Shown here in pieces: positions 9,733 through 17,842 of a stretch of DNA of 64,000 bases. How positions within the stretch are numbered: position 1 is the first letter of the stretch; every line of letters begins with the position of its first letter. Where the stretch lies: positions 62,001 to 126,000 of the forward strand of contig NZ_VSLZ01000002.1 in NCBI RefSeq assembly GCF_010747475.1, read 5' to 3'. This DNA is from Halorussus sp. MSC15.2. GTDB taxonomy: Archaea; Halobacteriota; Halobacteria; Halobacteriales; Haladaptataceae. The notes beneath the pieces are model-generated. The model ran no database searches, had not been told where the DNA came from, and worked only from the letters and a program-made list of their open reading frames with translations. The position numbers and the translations under genes are program-made.

Positions 9733-10443
9733 TCAGGACACGACGTCCTGCACGTCCGGATGGTCGGCGTACTCCCGCAGTTCGCCGGACAGTTCCGAGA
9801 CCGACCGTCCGCTCATCTCGTCGCGCTTGCGCTGCCACTCCTCGTATCTCCGGACCACGTACACCGGGATTTCATCGACGCCCAGAATCGAGGAGAGTAG
9901 CAGCCTGTGGTAGCCCTCGTTCCACCGAATATCGCCCGAGCGACCGACGACGACGAGTGGCTCCAAATCGCTCACGCGCTCGACCTCGCTCGGGTCGTCG
10001 TACAGCGTCTCGTCGTTCGGCCTGTAGCCGTCACGTCGGATGCTGTCGTACAGGTCGTCGATGGCCGTCAATCGCTCGTCTCGGAACTGCTCCAGCGTCT
10101 CGTGTCCCCGGACAGCGTTGCCCTCGCCAGTCTCGTCCCCTTCCTCGAACTTCCCTTTCGCCCACTCGTAGTAGACCGTCTCCTCCCACGCTCGGCCCTC
10201 CTCGAATCGCTGGCGGAGGCCCCTCGCGGTCACCGTTTCGTCCAACTCCTCGCAGTTCTCCGGGCGGTCCCACTCACCGCCGCGGACCCTGCCGAGGCCC
10301 CACTTTAGCGAGACGGTCACGTAGTACTCCACCTCGGAGGGGTCCACCAACACGACGTTCCACGGGTCGGCGGGCGCGGCGTAGCGACGCCGGTTGGCGG
10401 CGTGGTTCCAGCGCGTGTAGTACCGGAAGTAGTCGAGGGACAC
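9733..10443 (-). CDS. haloarchaeal protein with ParB/sulfiredoxin-like C-terminal domain
   Basis: The 236-residue protein is soluble and charged. The N-terminal part (MSLDYFRYYTRWNHAANRRR then PWNVVLVDPSEVEYYVT) is unfamiliar. Residues ~170-210 read EPLVVVGRSGDIRWNEGYHR followed by LLLSSILGVDEIPVYVVRRY, the pattern 'value, then his/arg-containing loop, then LG-DEIPV-V' typical of ParB/Srx N-terminal domains; here the loop has NEGYHR where many members have GRHR. The start is GTG, supported by a TTTTATC box ~28 nt upstream (centre ~10471). It may bind nucleotide or DNA; substrate unknown. Both neighbours are on other transcripts. Confidence 0.75.
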   Translation of the reverse strand: MSLDYFRYYTRWNHAANRRRYAAPADPWNVVLVDPSEVEYYVTVSLKWGLGRVRGGEWDRPENCEELDETVTARGLRQRFEEGRAWEETVYYEWAKGKFEEGDETGEGNAVRGHETLEQFRDERLTAIDDLYDSIRRDGYRPNDETLYDDPSEVERVSDLEPLVVVGRSGDIRWNEGYHRLLLSSILGVDEIPVYVVRRYEEWQRKRDEMSGRSVSELSGELREYADHPDVQDVVS

Positions 10444-10567
10444 GCCGGATGAGTTGTCCGAGCGTCGATAAAAGCGTTCGTGGTTTCCCGGACGGATACG
10501 CTGGACCTACTGGCTGACTCCTCGTAGACAGCAACACACTTGGGACGATAGTTCCAAACGTCCGTAC

Positions 10568-11188
10568 ATGGCCACTGCAACCGCGAAGCGCCGGGTCAAG
10601 GATAACCCGCGGGCCGCCACCGCGGTCCTCTCGATACTCGGATACGTGCTCGTCCTCGGGACGTTCGCCGGACTCATCCCCATCTACCCGGAGATATCCC
10701 GAAGCACCGTGGACTTACTGAGCCACGCCATCGCGGTCGTCAACACCGTCGCGCTCACGTCGCTCCTGCTCGGGTGGCGCTGGATTCGCCGCGGCGAGGT
10801 CCGCAAGCACCGCGCCGCGATGCTGACCGCGTTCGTGATGATTCTGACCTTCCTCGCGCTCTATCTCGTGAAGATAGGCGGGGGCGGCGAGAAGTCAATC
10901 GCGGTCGAGGGACTGGTTTACTACGCCTACCTCGTGATGCTGGCGATACACATCGCTCTCTCGGTAATCGCCGTGCCCGTGGTCGTCTACGCCGTGGTCC
11001 TCGGACTGACCCACACGCCCGCGGAACTCCGGAACACGCCCCACGCCAGAGTCGGGCGCTGGGCGGCGGGAGCGTGGGGACTCAGCCTCGCGCTCGGCAT
11101 CGTCACCTACCTGATGTTGAACCACGTCTACGGAGTCGACGAGTACATGGCCGCGCTCGTTCCCCTCGTACTCGTTCGGCGACGATGA
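10568..11188 (+). CDS. DUF420 family membrane protein
   Basis: The 206-residue protein has five or six membrane helices, beginning with AVLSILGYVLVLGTFAGLIP, with conserved His residues in and between helices (LLSHAIAVVNTVAL, RKHRAAMLTAF, AIHIALSVIAVPVVV). This His pattern is that of DUF420/CtaM-like proteins, which are linked to haem-copper oxidase maturation. Cox genes ~5 kb away agree with that, but the role here is inferred. Its stop overlaps the next start as ATGA. Confidence 0.85.
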   Translation: MATATAKRRVKDNPRAATAVLSILGYVLVLGTFAGLIPIYPEISRSTVDLLSHAIAVVNTVALTSLLLGWRWIRRGEVRKHRAAMLTAFVMILTFLALYLVKIGGGGEKSIAVEGLVYYAYLVMLAIHIALSVIAVPVVVYAVVLGLTHTPAELRNTPHARVGRWAAGAWGLSLALGIVTYLMLNHVYGVDEYMAALVPLVLVRRR

Positions 11189-12084
11189 GCGACCGGCGAA
11201 CCGAACCGTCGATTCGAACGCAGGTCGCCGACGCGCTCGGGGTCGGGGTCGAATCTGCCACCGAACTCGACGGCGGCGAGGTCGGACGCGTCGAACGAGT
11301 GTCGCTCGCCGACGGCCGGACCGTGGCGGCCAAGACCGGCGAGACGCCCCTCGACGTCGAGGCGTTCATGCTCTCGGTTCTCGCCGACCGCGGCCTACCG
11401 GTTCCGGAAGTACTCCACTGGAGCGACGACCTGCTGGTGATGGAGTACGTCGAGGGCGACGGCGAGTTCACCCCGGCCGCCGAACGCGACGTGGCTCGGC
11501 ACCTCGCCGCGCTCCACGAGCGACGACCGAGGGAGTCCAGCGGAGAGATGCGGGACGCCGCGGACGGTCGGTTCGGCTTTCCGCGCGACACCCTGACCGG
11601 ACCGTATCGGCAACCCAACTCGTGGACCGAGTCGTGGGTGGCGTTCTTCCGGGACCGCCGTCTCCGCCACTTCGCCGGGATGGCCGCCGAAGCGGGCGTC
11701 CTCTCCCCGGAACTCGCCGACCGCATCGACGCGCTCGCCGCGGACCTCGACTCGTGGCTCCCCGATTCTCCGGCGCCCTCGTTGCTCCACGGCGACGCGT
11801 GGGCGAACAACATCGTCGTGCGCGACGGCCGCGTCCGGGCGTTCCTCGACCCGGCGTCGTCGTTCGGCCACGCGGAGGTCGAACTCGCCTACGTCGATTT
11901 CGTCGGGTCGTTCGGCGACGCTTTCTTCGAGACCTACCGCGACGAGCGCGGTATCGACGCCGGGTTCGAGGAGGGTCGCCGGGATGTGTACCAACTCGTG
12001 CCGCTACTCGAACATCTGCTCTACTTCGAAGACGACGGATACGCCGCGGGAATCCGGCAGCGACTAACCGAACTCGGCTACTGA
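11185..12084 (+). CDS. fructosamine kinase / aminoglycoside phosphotransferase family protein
   Basis: The 299-residue protein has the kinase fold of the fructosamine-3-kinase/APH family: an N-terminal lobe with the ATP-binding Lys in RTVAAKTGETP, the linker LLVMEYVEGDGEF, the catalytic loop LLHGDAWANNIVVRDG (His, Asp and Asn in the HGDxxxxN motif) and the metal-binding Asp in RAFLDPASSFG. Fructosamine kinases phosphorylate ketoamine sugars on proteins so they fall off; whether this one has that substrate is not shown. It is coupled to the DUF420 gene by a four-base overlap, a pairing whose meaning is unclear. Confidence 0.85.
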   Translation: MSDRRTEPSIRTQVADALGVGVESATELDGGEVGRVERVSLADGRTVAAKTGETPLDVEAFMLSVLADRGLPVPEVLHWSDDLLVMEYVEGDGEFTPAAERDVARHLAALHERRPRESSGEMRDAADGRFGFPRDTLTGPYRQPNSWTESWVAFFRDRRLRHFAGMAAEAGVLSPELADRIDALAADLDSWLPDSPAPSLLHGDAWANNIVVRDGRVRAFLDPASSFGHAEVELAYVDFVGSFGDAFFETYRDERGIDAGFEEGRRDVYQLVPLLEHLLYFEDDGYAAGIRQRLTELGY

Positions 12085-12147
12085 CCGACGGCCGGTGCGG
12101 CCGGCCGTACCGCTGGGTCTAAGGGACGTGACGGCGGATTGTCACTC

Positions 12148-12678
12148 GTGACCGACGAGTGGACGTTTCGGACGGCGACGGGGACCGCGACCGCCACCGA
12201 CGGCGAACTCCGCGTCTCGGGGTCGGTTCGGCGAGTGGTCGTCGAGAAGTGGCGCGACGGCTGGGAGCGCAACGACCGGGACCGGCGGTTGCTGTTCGTC
12301 GTCTCGGTTCTCGGTTCCGGAGGGTTCGTGGCTCGTACGATTGCGAGCGCCCGCGACGTGCTGACGGGGAACGCCGACGCGCTGTCGCTGTTGGTTCTCG
12401 CCTGCGCCGCCTTCATCGTCGGTCTAGTGGCGTACCGGGACGTCCGGAATCGGACGGTTTCTCTGCGACAGGTCGAGGCGGTCCGACGTGTGGACGAAGA
12501 CGAACTCCGAGTCGTGTGCGAGGGCGACCGTGACGACCTCGAAATCGAGACCCCGACGGAGGCCGACGCCGACGAGGCGGTCGAGATACTCCGCCTCCGC
12601 GGGGTCTCGGTCGGAGAGACCGCGGATACGGACGACGACCCCGGGTTCCGAGAGCGCCTCCGCGCGAAAATCGAGTGA
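12148..12678 (+). CDS. haloarchaeal two-helix membrane protein of unknown function
   Basis: The ~176-residue protein starts at GTG (MTDEWTFRTATG); a TTG three codons earlier is also possible. An N-terminal beta-rich part of ~50 residues is followed by two membrane helices (LLFVVSVLGSGGFVARTIAS and LSLLVLACAAFIVGLVAY) and a C-terminal soluble part with alternating charged strands (VRRVDEDELRVVCEGDRDDL) that ends in a helix. The layout resembles bacterial-PH-like membrane proteins, but I cannot name the family. It follows the kinase gene after 63 nt. Confidence 0.7.
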   Translation: MTDEWTFRTATGTATATDGELRVSGSVRRVVVEKWRDGWERNDRDRRLLFVVSVLGSGGFVARTIASARDVLTGNADALSLLVLACAAFIVGLVAYRDVRNRTVSLRQVEAVRRVDEDELRVVCEGDRDDLEIETPTEADADEAVEILRLRGVSVGETADTDDDPGFRERLRAKIE

Positions 12679-12756
12679 GACGACCGACAAGCCACGGTCT
12701 CGGCGGTCGGTCTTGTTCTGCAGAAGGCGAGGCGCGCGTTCCGTGACGGTTCGAGG

Positions 12757-13557
12757 TCAGTCCGTCCGCGGAATCGCGTAGGTCCCCGCGGCGAAGAAGA
12801 CCACCGTGAGGACCGCCAGCACCGCGAGGTTGGACTCCCACCCGGCGAGCGCCGCCTCCGCGAGCGGTTCCGCGCCCGACGCCGACATTCGGTAGGTCAG
12901 TTCCCGAACGCCGCGCGCGAAGTAGGTCAGCGGCGAGAGGTTCATCGCGGGTCGGAACCACGCCGGGAGCAGGCCGGGCGTGACGAAGGTGTCCGAGAGG
13001 AACAGCAGCGGCAGCGCGATGGTGTTGCTCGCGGCGATGACGCCGTCTTGGGAGTCGGCGAGTCCGCCGAGGACCGCGCCGAGACCGCAGAACAGCGCGA
13101 CCGCGAATCCGACGAACGCCGCCACCAGCGCGAGGTTCGCCGGGCCGAGCGCGAGCGACGCCGTCCCCGTCACCAGCGCCATCAGTCCGAGGATGAGCAG
13201 ACCGGCGATGCCGATGATGGCGACGTTGACCAGCGTGTGGGCCAGGAGCCACTCGGCGCGCGACAGCGGCGTCGTCGCCAGTTTCTCGAAGCGGTTGCCC
13301 TCGCGGTGGCGTGCGACCTCCGACCCCACTCGCGAGAGCGGTGTGAAGAGGACGACCACGGCGAGATACCCCGGCAGGTAGTAGCCCGGCGGTTCCGCGA
13401 ACAGTCCGCCGCCGGTCGGGTTCGTCTGGACCAGCACCGCGAAGATGAGGATGAGGATGACCGGGAAGAAGAACGTGAAGAACACCGCGGTCCGCCGCCG
13501 GACGAACGAGCGCCACGCCGCACTCGCTTCCGACCGGACCCGGCCGGTGGCGCTCAT
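12757..13557 (-). CDS. ABC-2 type transporter permease
   Basis: The 266-residue protein is a six-helix exporter permease. Helices include RTAVFFTFFFPVILILIFAV, YLPGYLAVVVLFTPLS, LVNVAIIGIAGLLILGLMAL and the C-terminal LAVLAVLTVVFFAAGTYAIP; the conserved ABC-2 segments RFEKLATTPLS and MNLSPLTYFARGVREL are present. The start ATG overlaps the stop of the ATPase gene, so the two are made together. The substrate is unknown; lipids, drugs or a haem-related compound are possible given the nearby cox genes. Confidence 0.9.
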   Translation of the reverse strand: MSATGRVRSEASAAWRSFVRRRTAVFFTFFFPVILILIFAVLVQTNPTGGGLFAEPPGYYLPGYLAVVVLFTPLSRVGSEVARHREGNRFEKLATTPLSRAEWLLAHTLVNVAIIGIAGLLILGLMALVTGTASLALGPANLALVAAFVGFAVALFCGLGAVLGGLADSQDGVIAASNTIALPLLFLSDTFVTPGLLPAWFRPAMNLSPLTYFARGVRELTYRMSASGAEPLAEAALAGWESNLAVLAVLTVVFFAAGTYAIPRTD

Positions 13558-14522
13558 CGCTCGCCCCCCGCGAAGGCGGGTTCGCCCTCGCGGTTGGTCC
13601 CGACCGAGATGCCTTCCCCGCCCGCGACCGACTTCCCGGTCACCCGGAGGAAGGCGTCTTCGAGCGTGGGTTGCTTCCACGCCAGCGACTCGTAGGCGAC
13701 CCCGCGGTCGTTCAGCGCCGAAACCACGTCGCCGATGTCCTCGGGTTCGACCCCACCGACGACCAGTCGGCCCTCGCTCGACTCGACTTCGAAGTCGGTC
13801 CCGGCGAAGGCGTCGGCGACCGCACTCACGTCGGCGTCGGTCTCGACCACGATTCGCGTCCGGCCGCCGTGTTCGGCCACGAGCGCCGACGGGGACCCCG
13901 CCGCGGCGACTTCGCCGTCGGCGAGCAGTGCCACCCGGTCGGCGAGTCGCTCGGCCTCCGCCATGTAGTGGGTCGTCAGGAAGACGGTCGTCCCGCGGTC
14001 GGCCAACTCCTCTATGAGCGACCAGAGCGCCCGCCGCCCGGCCGGGTCGATGCCCGTGGTCGGTTCGTCGAGGAACAGCAGGTCGGGGTCGTTGACCAGC
14101 GCCGTACCGACGCAAGCGCGGCGTCGCTGGCCGCCAGAGAGGTTCTCGTACCACGTCTCGTCGGCGTCCGCCATCCCGACCTCCGCGAGGACCGCCTCCG
14201 GGTCGCGGGCCTCGTCGTAGAGTCCGGCGTAGTACTCGACCAGTTCGCGCGCGGTCAGTCGCTCCGGCGGGTCGAACGCCTGCGGGAGGAGTCCCAGACG
14301 CTGGGGGTCGGCCGACTCCGGGTCGGTCCCGAACACCGACACCGACCCCGAGTCCGGGTCGGTCGTCCCGGTCAGCGCCCGGACGAGGGTGGTCTTGCCC
14401 GCGCCGTTAGGACCGATGAGCGCGAACACCTCGCCCTCGCCGACCGACAGCGACACGCCGGCCAGCGCCGCGGTGTCGCCGTAGGTCTTCCGGAGGTCCT
14501 CGGCGACCAGTACGTCGTTCAT
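13554..14522 (-). CDS. ABC transporter ATP-binding protein (ABC-2 exporter)
   Basis: The 322-residue ATPase has Walker A GPNGAGKTTLVRAL, the Q loop in LGLLPQAFDPPERLT, signature LSGGQRRRACVGTAL, Walker B DLLFLDEPTTGIDP and the switch His in VFLTTHYMAEAERLAD. A ~90-residue C-terminal DrrA-like domain follows, ending in QPTLEDAFLRVTGKS, as in DrrA-type exporters. I chose the ATG at MNDVLVAEDL rather than the longer frame because the ABC fold begins there. The downstream permease is its partner. Confidence 0.92.
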   Translation of the reverse strand: MNDVLVAEDLRKTYGDTAALAGVSLSVGEGEVFALIGPNGAGKTTLVRALTGTTDPDSGSVSVFGTDPESADPQRLGLLPQAFDPPERLTARELVEYYAGLYDEARDPEAVLAEVGMADADETWYENLSGGQRRRACVGTALVNDPDLLFLDEPTTGIDPAGRRALWSLIEELADRGTTVFLTTHYMAEAERLADRVALLADGEVAAAGSPSALVAEHGGRTRIVVETDADVSAVADAFAGTDFEVESSEGRLVVGGVEPEDIGDVVSALNDRGVAYESLAWKQPTLEDAFLRVTGKSVAGGEGISVGTNREGEPAFAGGER

Positions 14523-14606
14523 GGTCCGGGATTGTGGCGGTTCGCTGGTAAGCGGTTCGATTCCGACGCCAGTAGGTATTTGTGTCATCGGTCGGATACG
14601 GCCGAT

Positions 14607-14876
14607 ATGACCGACGCCACCGACCGCTTTCGGAGGGAAGTCGAGACCAGAATCGCCGCCGAGTTCGGGTCGGAACGCGACGCCGAACGAGTCGCCGACG
14701 CGGCGGTTCGACTCCGGGAGTCCGAGGGCGTCGAGTGGAGTCCGCCGTTCGTCGCCGAGCGTATGGCCGACGCGCCCGGCGACCGGAGCGTCCCCGAGAA
14801 GTGGAACTGGTTGCTCGGATACGTCGGCACTGAGGTCGAGAATATCGACGAGTACAGACTGCGCGGCGGACCGTGA
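14607..14876 (+). CDS. small haloarchaeal protein of unknown function
   Basis: The 89-residue product has no signal or membrane segment. It reads as three helices: FRREVETRIAAEFGSERDAE, ADAAVRLRESEG and a Trp-rich end, SVPEKWNWLLGYVGTEVENI. The ATG at MTDATDRF lies 85 nt from the divergent ABC ATPase start. It is convergent with the PH-SHOCT gene 24 nt away. Composition is haloarchaeal and the frame is clean, but function is unknown. Confidence 0.65.
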   Translation: MTDATDRFRREVETRIAAEFGSERDAERVADAAVRLRESEGVEWSPPFVAERMADAPGDRSVPEKWNWLLGYVGTEVENIDEYRLRGGP

Positions 14877-14900
14877 TTTACGGCCCTCGAACGCCCAGAT

Positions 14901-15521
14901 TCACTCGTCCAGTAGGTCCTCCTTGCGACGCTGGAACTCCTCCTCGTCGATGAGTCCGCGCGACTTGGCGTCGCCGAGTCGTTCGAGTCGGTCGCGCAGA
15001 CTCTGGGGTTCGTCCGGCGACGCCGACCCGCCACCCCCGGTGTCGGGCGACTCGGCTTTGGAACGGTAGGTCACGTACTCGGCGGCGCGGGCCACGTCGT
15101 CGGCGTCGAGTGCGGCCGGAAGCCAGAGGAAGTACTTGGCGTCCGCGACCGCGAGGTCGATGCGGTGGCGTCGAACTCCGTCACGCGAGCGAACGCCGAC
15201 GATATCGCCGTAGGGGAGACTCACCGACTCGTCTCCACCCTCGACGCCCAACTGGAGGTACACCCGGCGGTCGGTGAACAGGTAGACGCCGCCCCGTTCG
15301 GGGGTCACGGTGGACTCCGGGTCGTCGAACCCGACGCCCTCGTCGCCGCACTCGAAGCAGAACTCGGGTTCCTCGCCGGCGACGAGGCGGGTCACGAGCG
15401 CCGATTCGAGGTCACTGACGGCGTCGGCCGTCCCCGCCAGTCGGTCGGCCGTGACCGACGGGTGGTCGGCGCGGTCGGCGAGCATCGACGCGAACCGTCG
15501 GTCGTCGCCGGTCGGTGACAT
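14901..15521 (-). CDS. PH-like domain protein with C-terminal SHOCT domain
   Basis: The 206-residue protein has a middle region (residues ~50-140) with the pattern of a bacterial PH domain, GVYLFTDRRVYLQLG then VSLPYGDIVGVRSR, and ends with a SHOCT oligomerisation motif, LRDRLERLGDAKSRGLIDEE EF. A CxxC pair, FCFECGDEG, precedes the PH part and could bind zinc. A Gly/Ser linker separates the domains. No membrane helix is seen. SHOCT domains usually add short helical tails to other proteins; the ligand here is unknown. Confidence 0.8.
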   Translation of the reverse strand: MSPTGDDRRFASMLADRADHPSVTADRLAGTADAVSDLESALVTRLVAGEEPEFCFECGDEGVGFDDPESTVTPERGGVYLFTDRRVYLQLGVEGGDESVSLPYGDIVGVRSRDGVRRHRIDLAVADAKYFLWLPAALDADDVARAAEYVTYRSKAESPDTGGGGSASPDEPQSLRDRLERLGDAKSRGLIDEEEFQRRKEDLLDE

Positions 15522-15602
15522 GACTGTCAGACGAACGTCTGACGCGAACCCGGTTATACTTGCCGACTATTATCACGGAAAATAACTCGCATCAGCGCGC
15601 CG

Positions 15603-16274
15603 TCAGAATCGACCGCCGACGGTGGGCCGCCACCGCAACAGCGCGACGGTCAGGACGAACGCGAGTGTCCCGAGCGTGTACGACCATTCGCTGGCCGCGG
15701 CCGCCACCCCGGTTCCGGTCCCCGCCACTCCGGCCGCGAGCGTGGCGACGACCGGCCACGCGCAACTGACGCAGGAGACCAACCCGACGAGACCCGACAC
15801 CGCCGACCCCGCCGTGTCCAGCACTGTGTCGTAGACGAGATACGCGAGGGTCAGGTAGCCCACGAGTTTGTACGGCATCAGCGAGAGGTTCACCGCCGAC
15901 CCGGTGTAGAGGACGGCGGGACCCCATCCCGGCGGGAGCCACGCGATTCGCCACCCGAGGGCGTGGCTCCCGCCGGGTTCGACGAGACCGCCGACGTACG
16001 CCAGCAGGAGGAAGTAGCCGACCGCCACGGCCGCACCGATGGAGCGAGTGCGCCGCGAGTCGGCCACCGGGTCGGCCCGCAGCAGCGCCCACGCGCTGAC
16101 GTTTATCCAGACGAACGGGAAGACGAGGAAGCGCCACTCGGTCACCGTCACGTCCGCGAGCAACAGATACGCGAACGTCAGGACGAGTTCGGTGTTGACC
16201 AGCAGGCCGGTCCACAGCAGGGCGTCGCGACTCGGCCGAAGTCGGTCCAGCGAGAGGTCGAGAGTCCGTGTCAT
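15603..16274 (-). CDS. conserved haloarchaeal membrane protein beside heme-A genes
   Basis: The 223-residue protein has six or seven membrane helices, starting with WTGLLVNTELVLTFAYLLLA and ending with SYTLGTLAFVLTVALL. A CxxC pair within a helix, LVSCVSCAWPV, is the notable feature and could bind copper or haem or act as a thiol pair. It sits 18 nt downstream of the ctaA-ctaB fusion on the same strand, so co-transcription and a role in oxidase assembly are reasonable inferences. I do not recognise a characterised family. Confidence 0.8.
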   Translation of the reverse strand: MTRTLDLSLDRLRPSRDALLWTGLLVNTELVLTFAYLLLADVTVTEWRFLVFPFVWINVSAWALLRADPVADSRRTRSIGAAVAVGYFLLLAYVGGLVEPGGSHALGWRIAWLPPGWGPAVLYTGSAVNLSLMPYKLVGYLTLAYLVYDTVLDTAGSAVSGLVGLVSCVSCAWPVVATLAAGVAGTGTGVAAAASEWSYTLGTLAFVLTVALLRWRPTVGGRF

Positions 16275-16292
16275 AGTTGGTCGTTTCGGGTG

Positions 16293-17705
16293 TCAGAACA
16301 CGAGCGCGTCCACGACGACCGCGAGCAACAGCGCGCCGAGGTACGCGTTCGAGGCGTGGAACGACCGGAACGCCGCCTGCTCGGTTCGCTCGTGGTGGAG
16401 GCGGACGACCGCCCACAGGAAGAGCGCGCCGAACGCGACGCTGGTCCCTGCGTAGACCAGTCCGAGCGTCGTGACCGCGGAGAGCAGACCCGCCGCGAGC
16501 AGGGTCGCACCGAGGTAGAGCAGAATGTGCTTGCGGGTGACCGCCTCGCCTCGGACCACGGGCATCATCGGGAACCCGCCGCGGGCGTAGTCGTCCTTGT
16601 ACGCCAGCGCGAGGTTGTAGAAGTGAGCGGGGGTCCAGAGGAAGATGACGCCCGCCAGCACGACTGCGGGCAGGCCGATTCTGCCCGTGACGGCGGCCCC
16701 GCCGATGAGCGCCGGGAGCGCCCCGGCGAAACCGCCGATGACCGTGTTCTGGACGGTGTTGGGCTTGAGCAACAGCGTGTAGATGACGCTGTAGAACAGG
16801 ATGGCGAACATCCCCAGCGCGGCCGCCAACACGTTCACCGTCAGGAACGCACCCAGTGAGAGCGCGACCAGCAGGACGCCGAACGCCACGGCGTTCCGGA
16901 CCGGAATCTGGTCGGTCGCCGCGGGGCGGTCTGCGGTCCGGTTCATCTTCTTGTCCACGTCGCGTTCGAGGACGTGATTGAAGGTCCCCGACGCGCCGAT
17001 GGAGAGGACGCCGCCCGTGAGAGTGGCGACCACCGTCTCGACCTGTAGGGCCGACGACGACCCGGCAGCGAGCGCCATCGCCGCCGACGCGACGAGACAG
17101 AGCAGCCACATCAGTCGGGGCTTCATCAGTCGGAAGTAGGCGAACCCGGTCCGCTTGGCTCGCGCGAGGAGGCCGTCGGGTCGGGCCGCGGTCGGTGCCG
17201 GAGACGGTTCGTGCGCGTCGGGTACCTCCTCGGGGTCCTCGACACCGGTGGGTTCGTCGAACGTCTCGGGTTCGAGCGTCCACGCGAGCGCGACGACGAT
17301 GCCGCCGAAGATGGCCATGCCGACGACGAGGTGGACCGCCGACAGCAGGGCGGGCGTGGCGGTGGTCGCCGCGAACGCGCCGAGTCCGACCTGCGCCGGG
17401 TAGAGGACCGCCGAGGTGGTGAGCGCGGCCCGGACTCTCCCTTCGGTGTCCGTCGCCCACGCGAGGGCGGTCGTCGCCGCGAGCGCGAGGGCGACGCCGA
17501 GCGCGGCGACCCGGTGGCCCCACGCGACTGCGAGTTTCGGCCGGTCCAGCGGGACCAGCCAGCGACCGTGACACGCGGGCCACGTCGGGCAGGCGGCAGC
17601 GGCGTCGGTCAGTGCCGTGGTCGCACCGACGACCACCAGCAGGTAGACGCCGATGGCGGTGCCAGCGAGCATCGAGACGAACCGACGAGATGGGTGTCCG
17701 GTCAC
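16293..17705 (-). CDS. ctaBA: fused compact heme A synthase (CtaA) and heme O synthase (CtaB)
   Basis: The 470-residue membrane protein joins two steps of heme A synthesis. Residues ~10-165 form a four-helix, half-length CtaA with the Cys pair ACPTWPACHGRW, the His of WGHRVAAL and the His of LSAVHLVVGMA. A ~35-residue Pro/Glu linker leads to CtaB (residues ~200-470), a UbiA-type prenyltransferase with the diphosphate motif NHVLERDVDKKMNRT, PNTVQNTVIGGFAGALP and the second motif YKDDYARGGFPMMP. Compact CtaA is known from other archaea and this fusion is typical of haloarchaea. The GTG start fits the TATA box upstream; an ATG 11 codons later is possible. Confidence 0.94.
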   Translation of the reverse strand: MTGHPSRRFVSMLAGTAIGVYLLVVVGATTALTDAAAACPTWPACHGRWLVPLDRPKLAVAWGHRVAALGVALALAATTALAWATDTEGRVRAALTTSAVLYPAQVGLGAFAATTATPALLSAVHLVVGMAIFGGIVVALAWTLEPETFDEPTGVEDPEEVPDAHEPSPAPTAARPDGLLARAKRTGFAYFRLMKPRLMWLLCLVASAAMALAAGSSSALQVETVVATLTGGVLSIGASGTFNHVLERDVDKKMNRTADRPAATDQIPVRNAVAFGVLLVALSLGAFLTVNVLAAALGMFAILFYSVIYTLLLKPNTVQNTVIGGFAGALPALIGGAAVTGRIGLPAVVLAGVIFLWTPAHFYNLALAYKDDYARGGFPMMPVVRGEAVTRKHILLYLGATLLAAGLLSAVTTLGLVYAGTSVAFGALFLWAVVRLHHERTEQAAFRSFHASNAYLGALLLAVVVDALVF

Positions 17706-17738
17706 GCGAATCTCCTAGCTAACGTTGCGGACTCGTCG

Positions 17739-17746
17739 TATTTAGA
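17739..17746 (-). promoter_or_regulatory. TATA box of the ctaA-ctaB gene
   Basis: TCTAAATA on the minus strand lies ~37 nt ahead of the GTG start, giving a leader of about 10 nt. It is back-to-back with the coxB promoter in a 137-nt divergent region, so heme A synthesis and CoxB may be controlled together. Confidence 0.5.
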
Positions 17747-17809
17747 AGAACCGAATCGAGGGGAACGCAGACCGTCTAACCCGCTGACCCGAACAGGGAA
17801 GTCAGTAGG

Positions 17810-17817
17810 TATTTATG
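17810..17817 (+). promoter_or_regulatory. TATA box of coxB
   Basis: TATTTATG lies ~30 nt ahead of the coxB ATG, which predicts a leaderless or nearly leaderless mRNA. Confidence 0.55.
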
Positions 17818-17842
17818 AGTCTCGTCCTAATTCGCAACCAGC

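Noticed and set aside
15592-17583. 663-codon open frame on the minus strand, out of phase with ctaA-ctaB
   Set aside because: It is a frame shadow with extreme Arg and Gly content; the ctaBA and membrane-protein frames have clear motifs.
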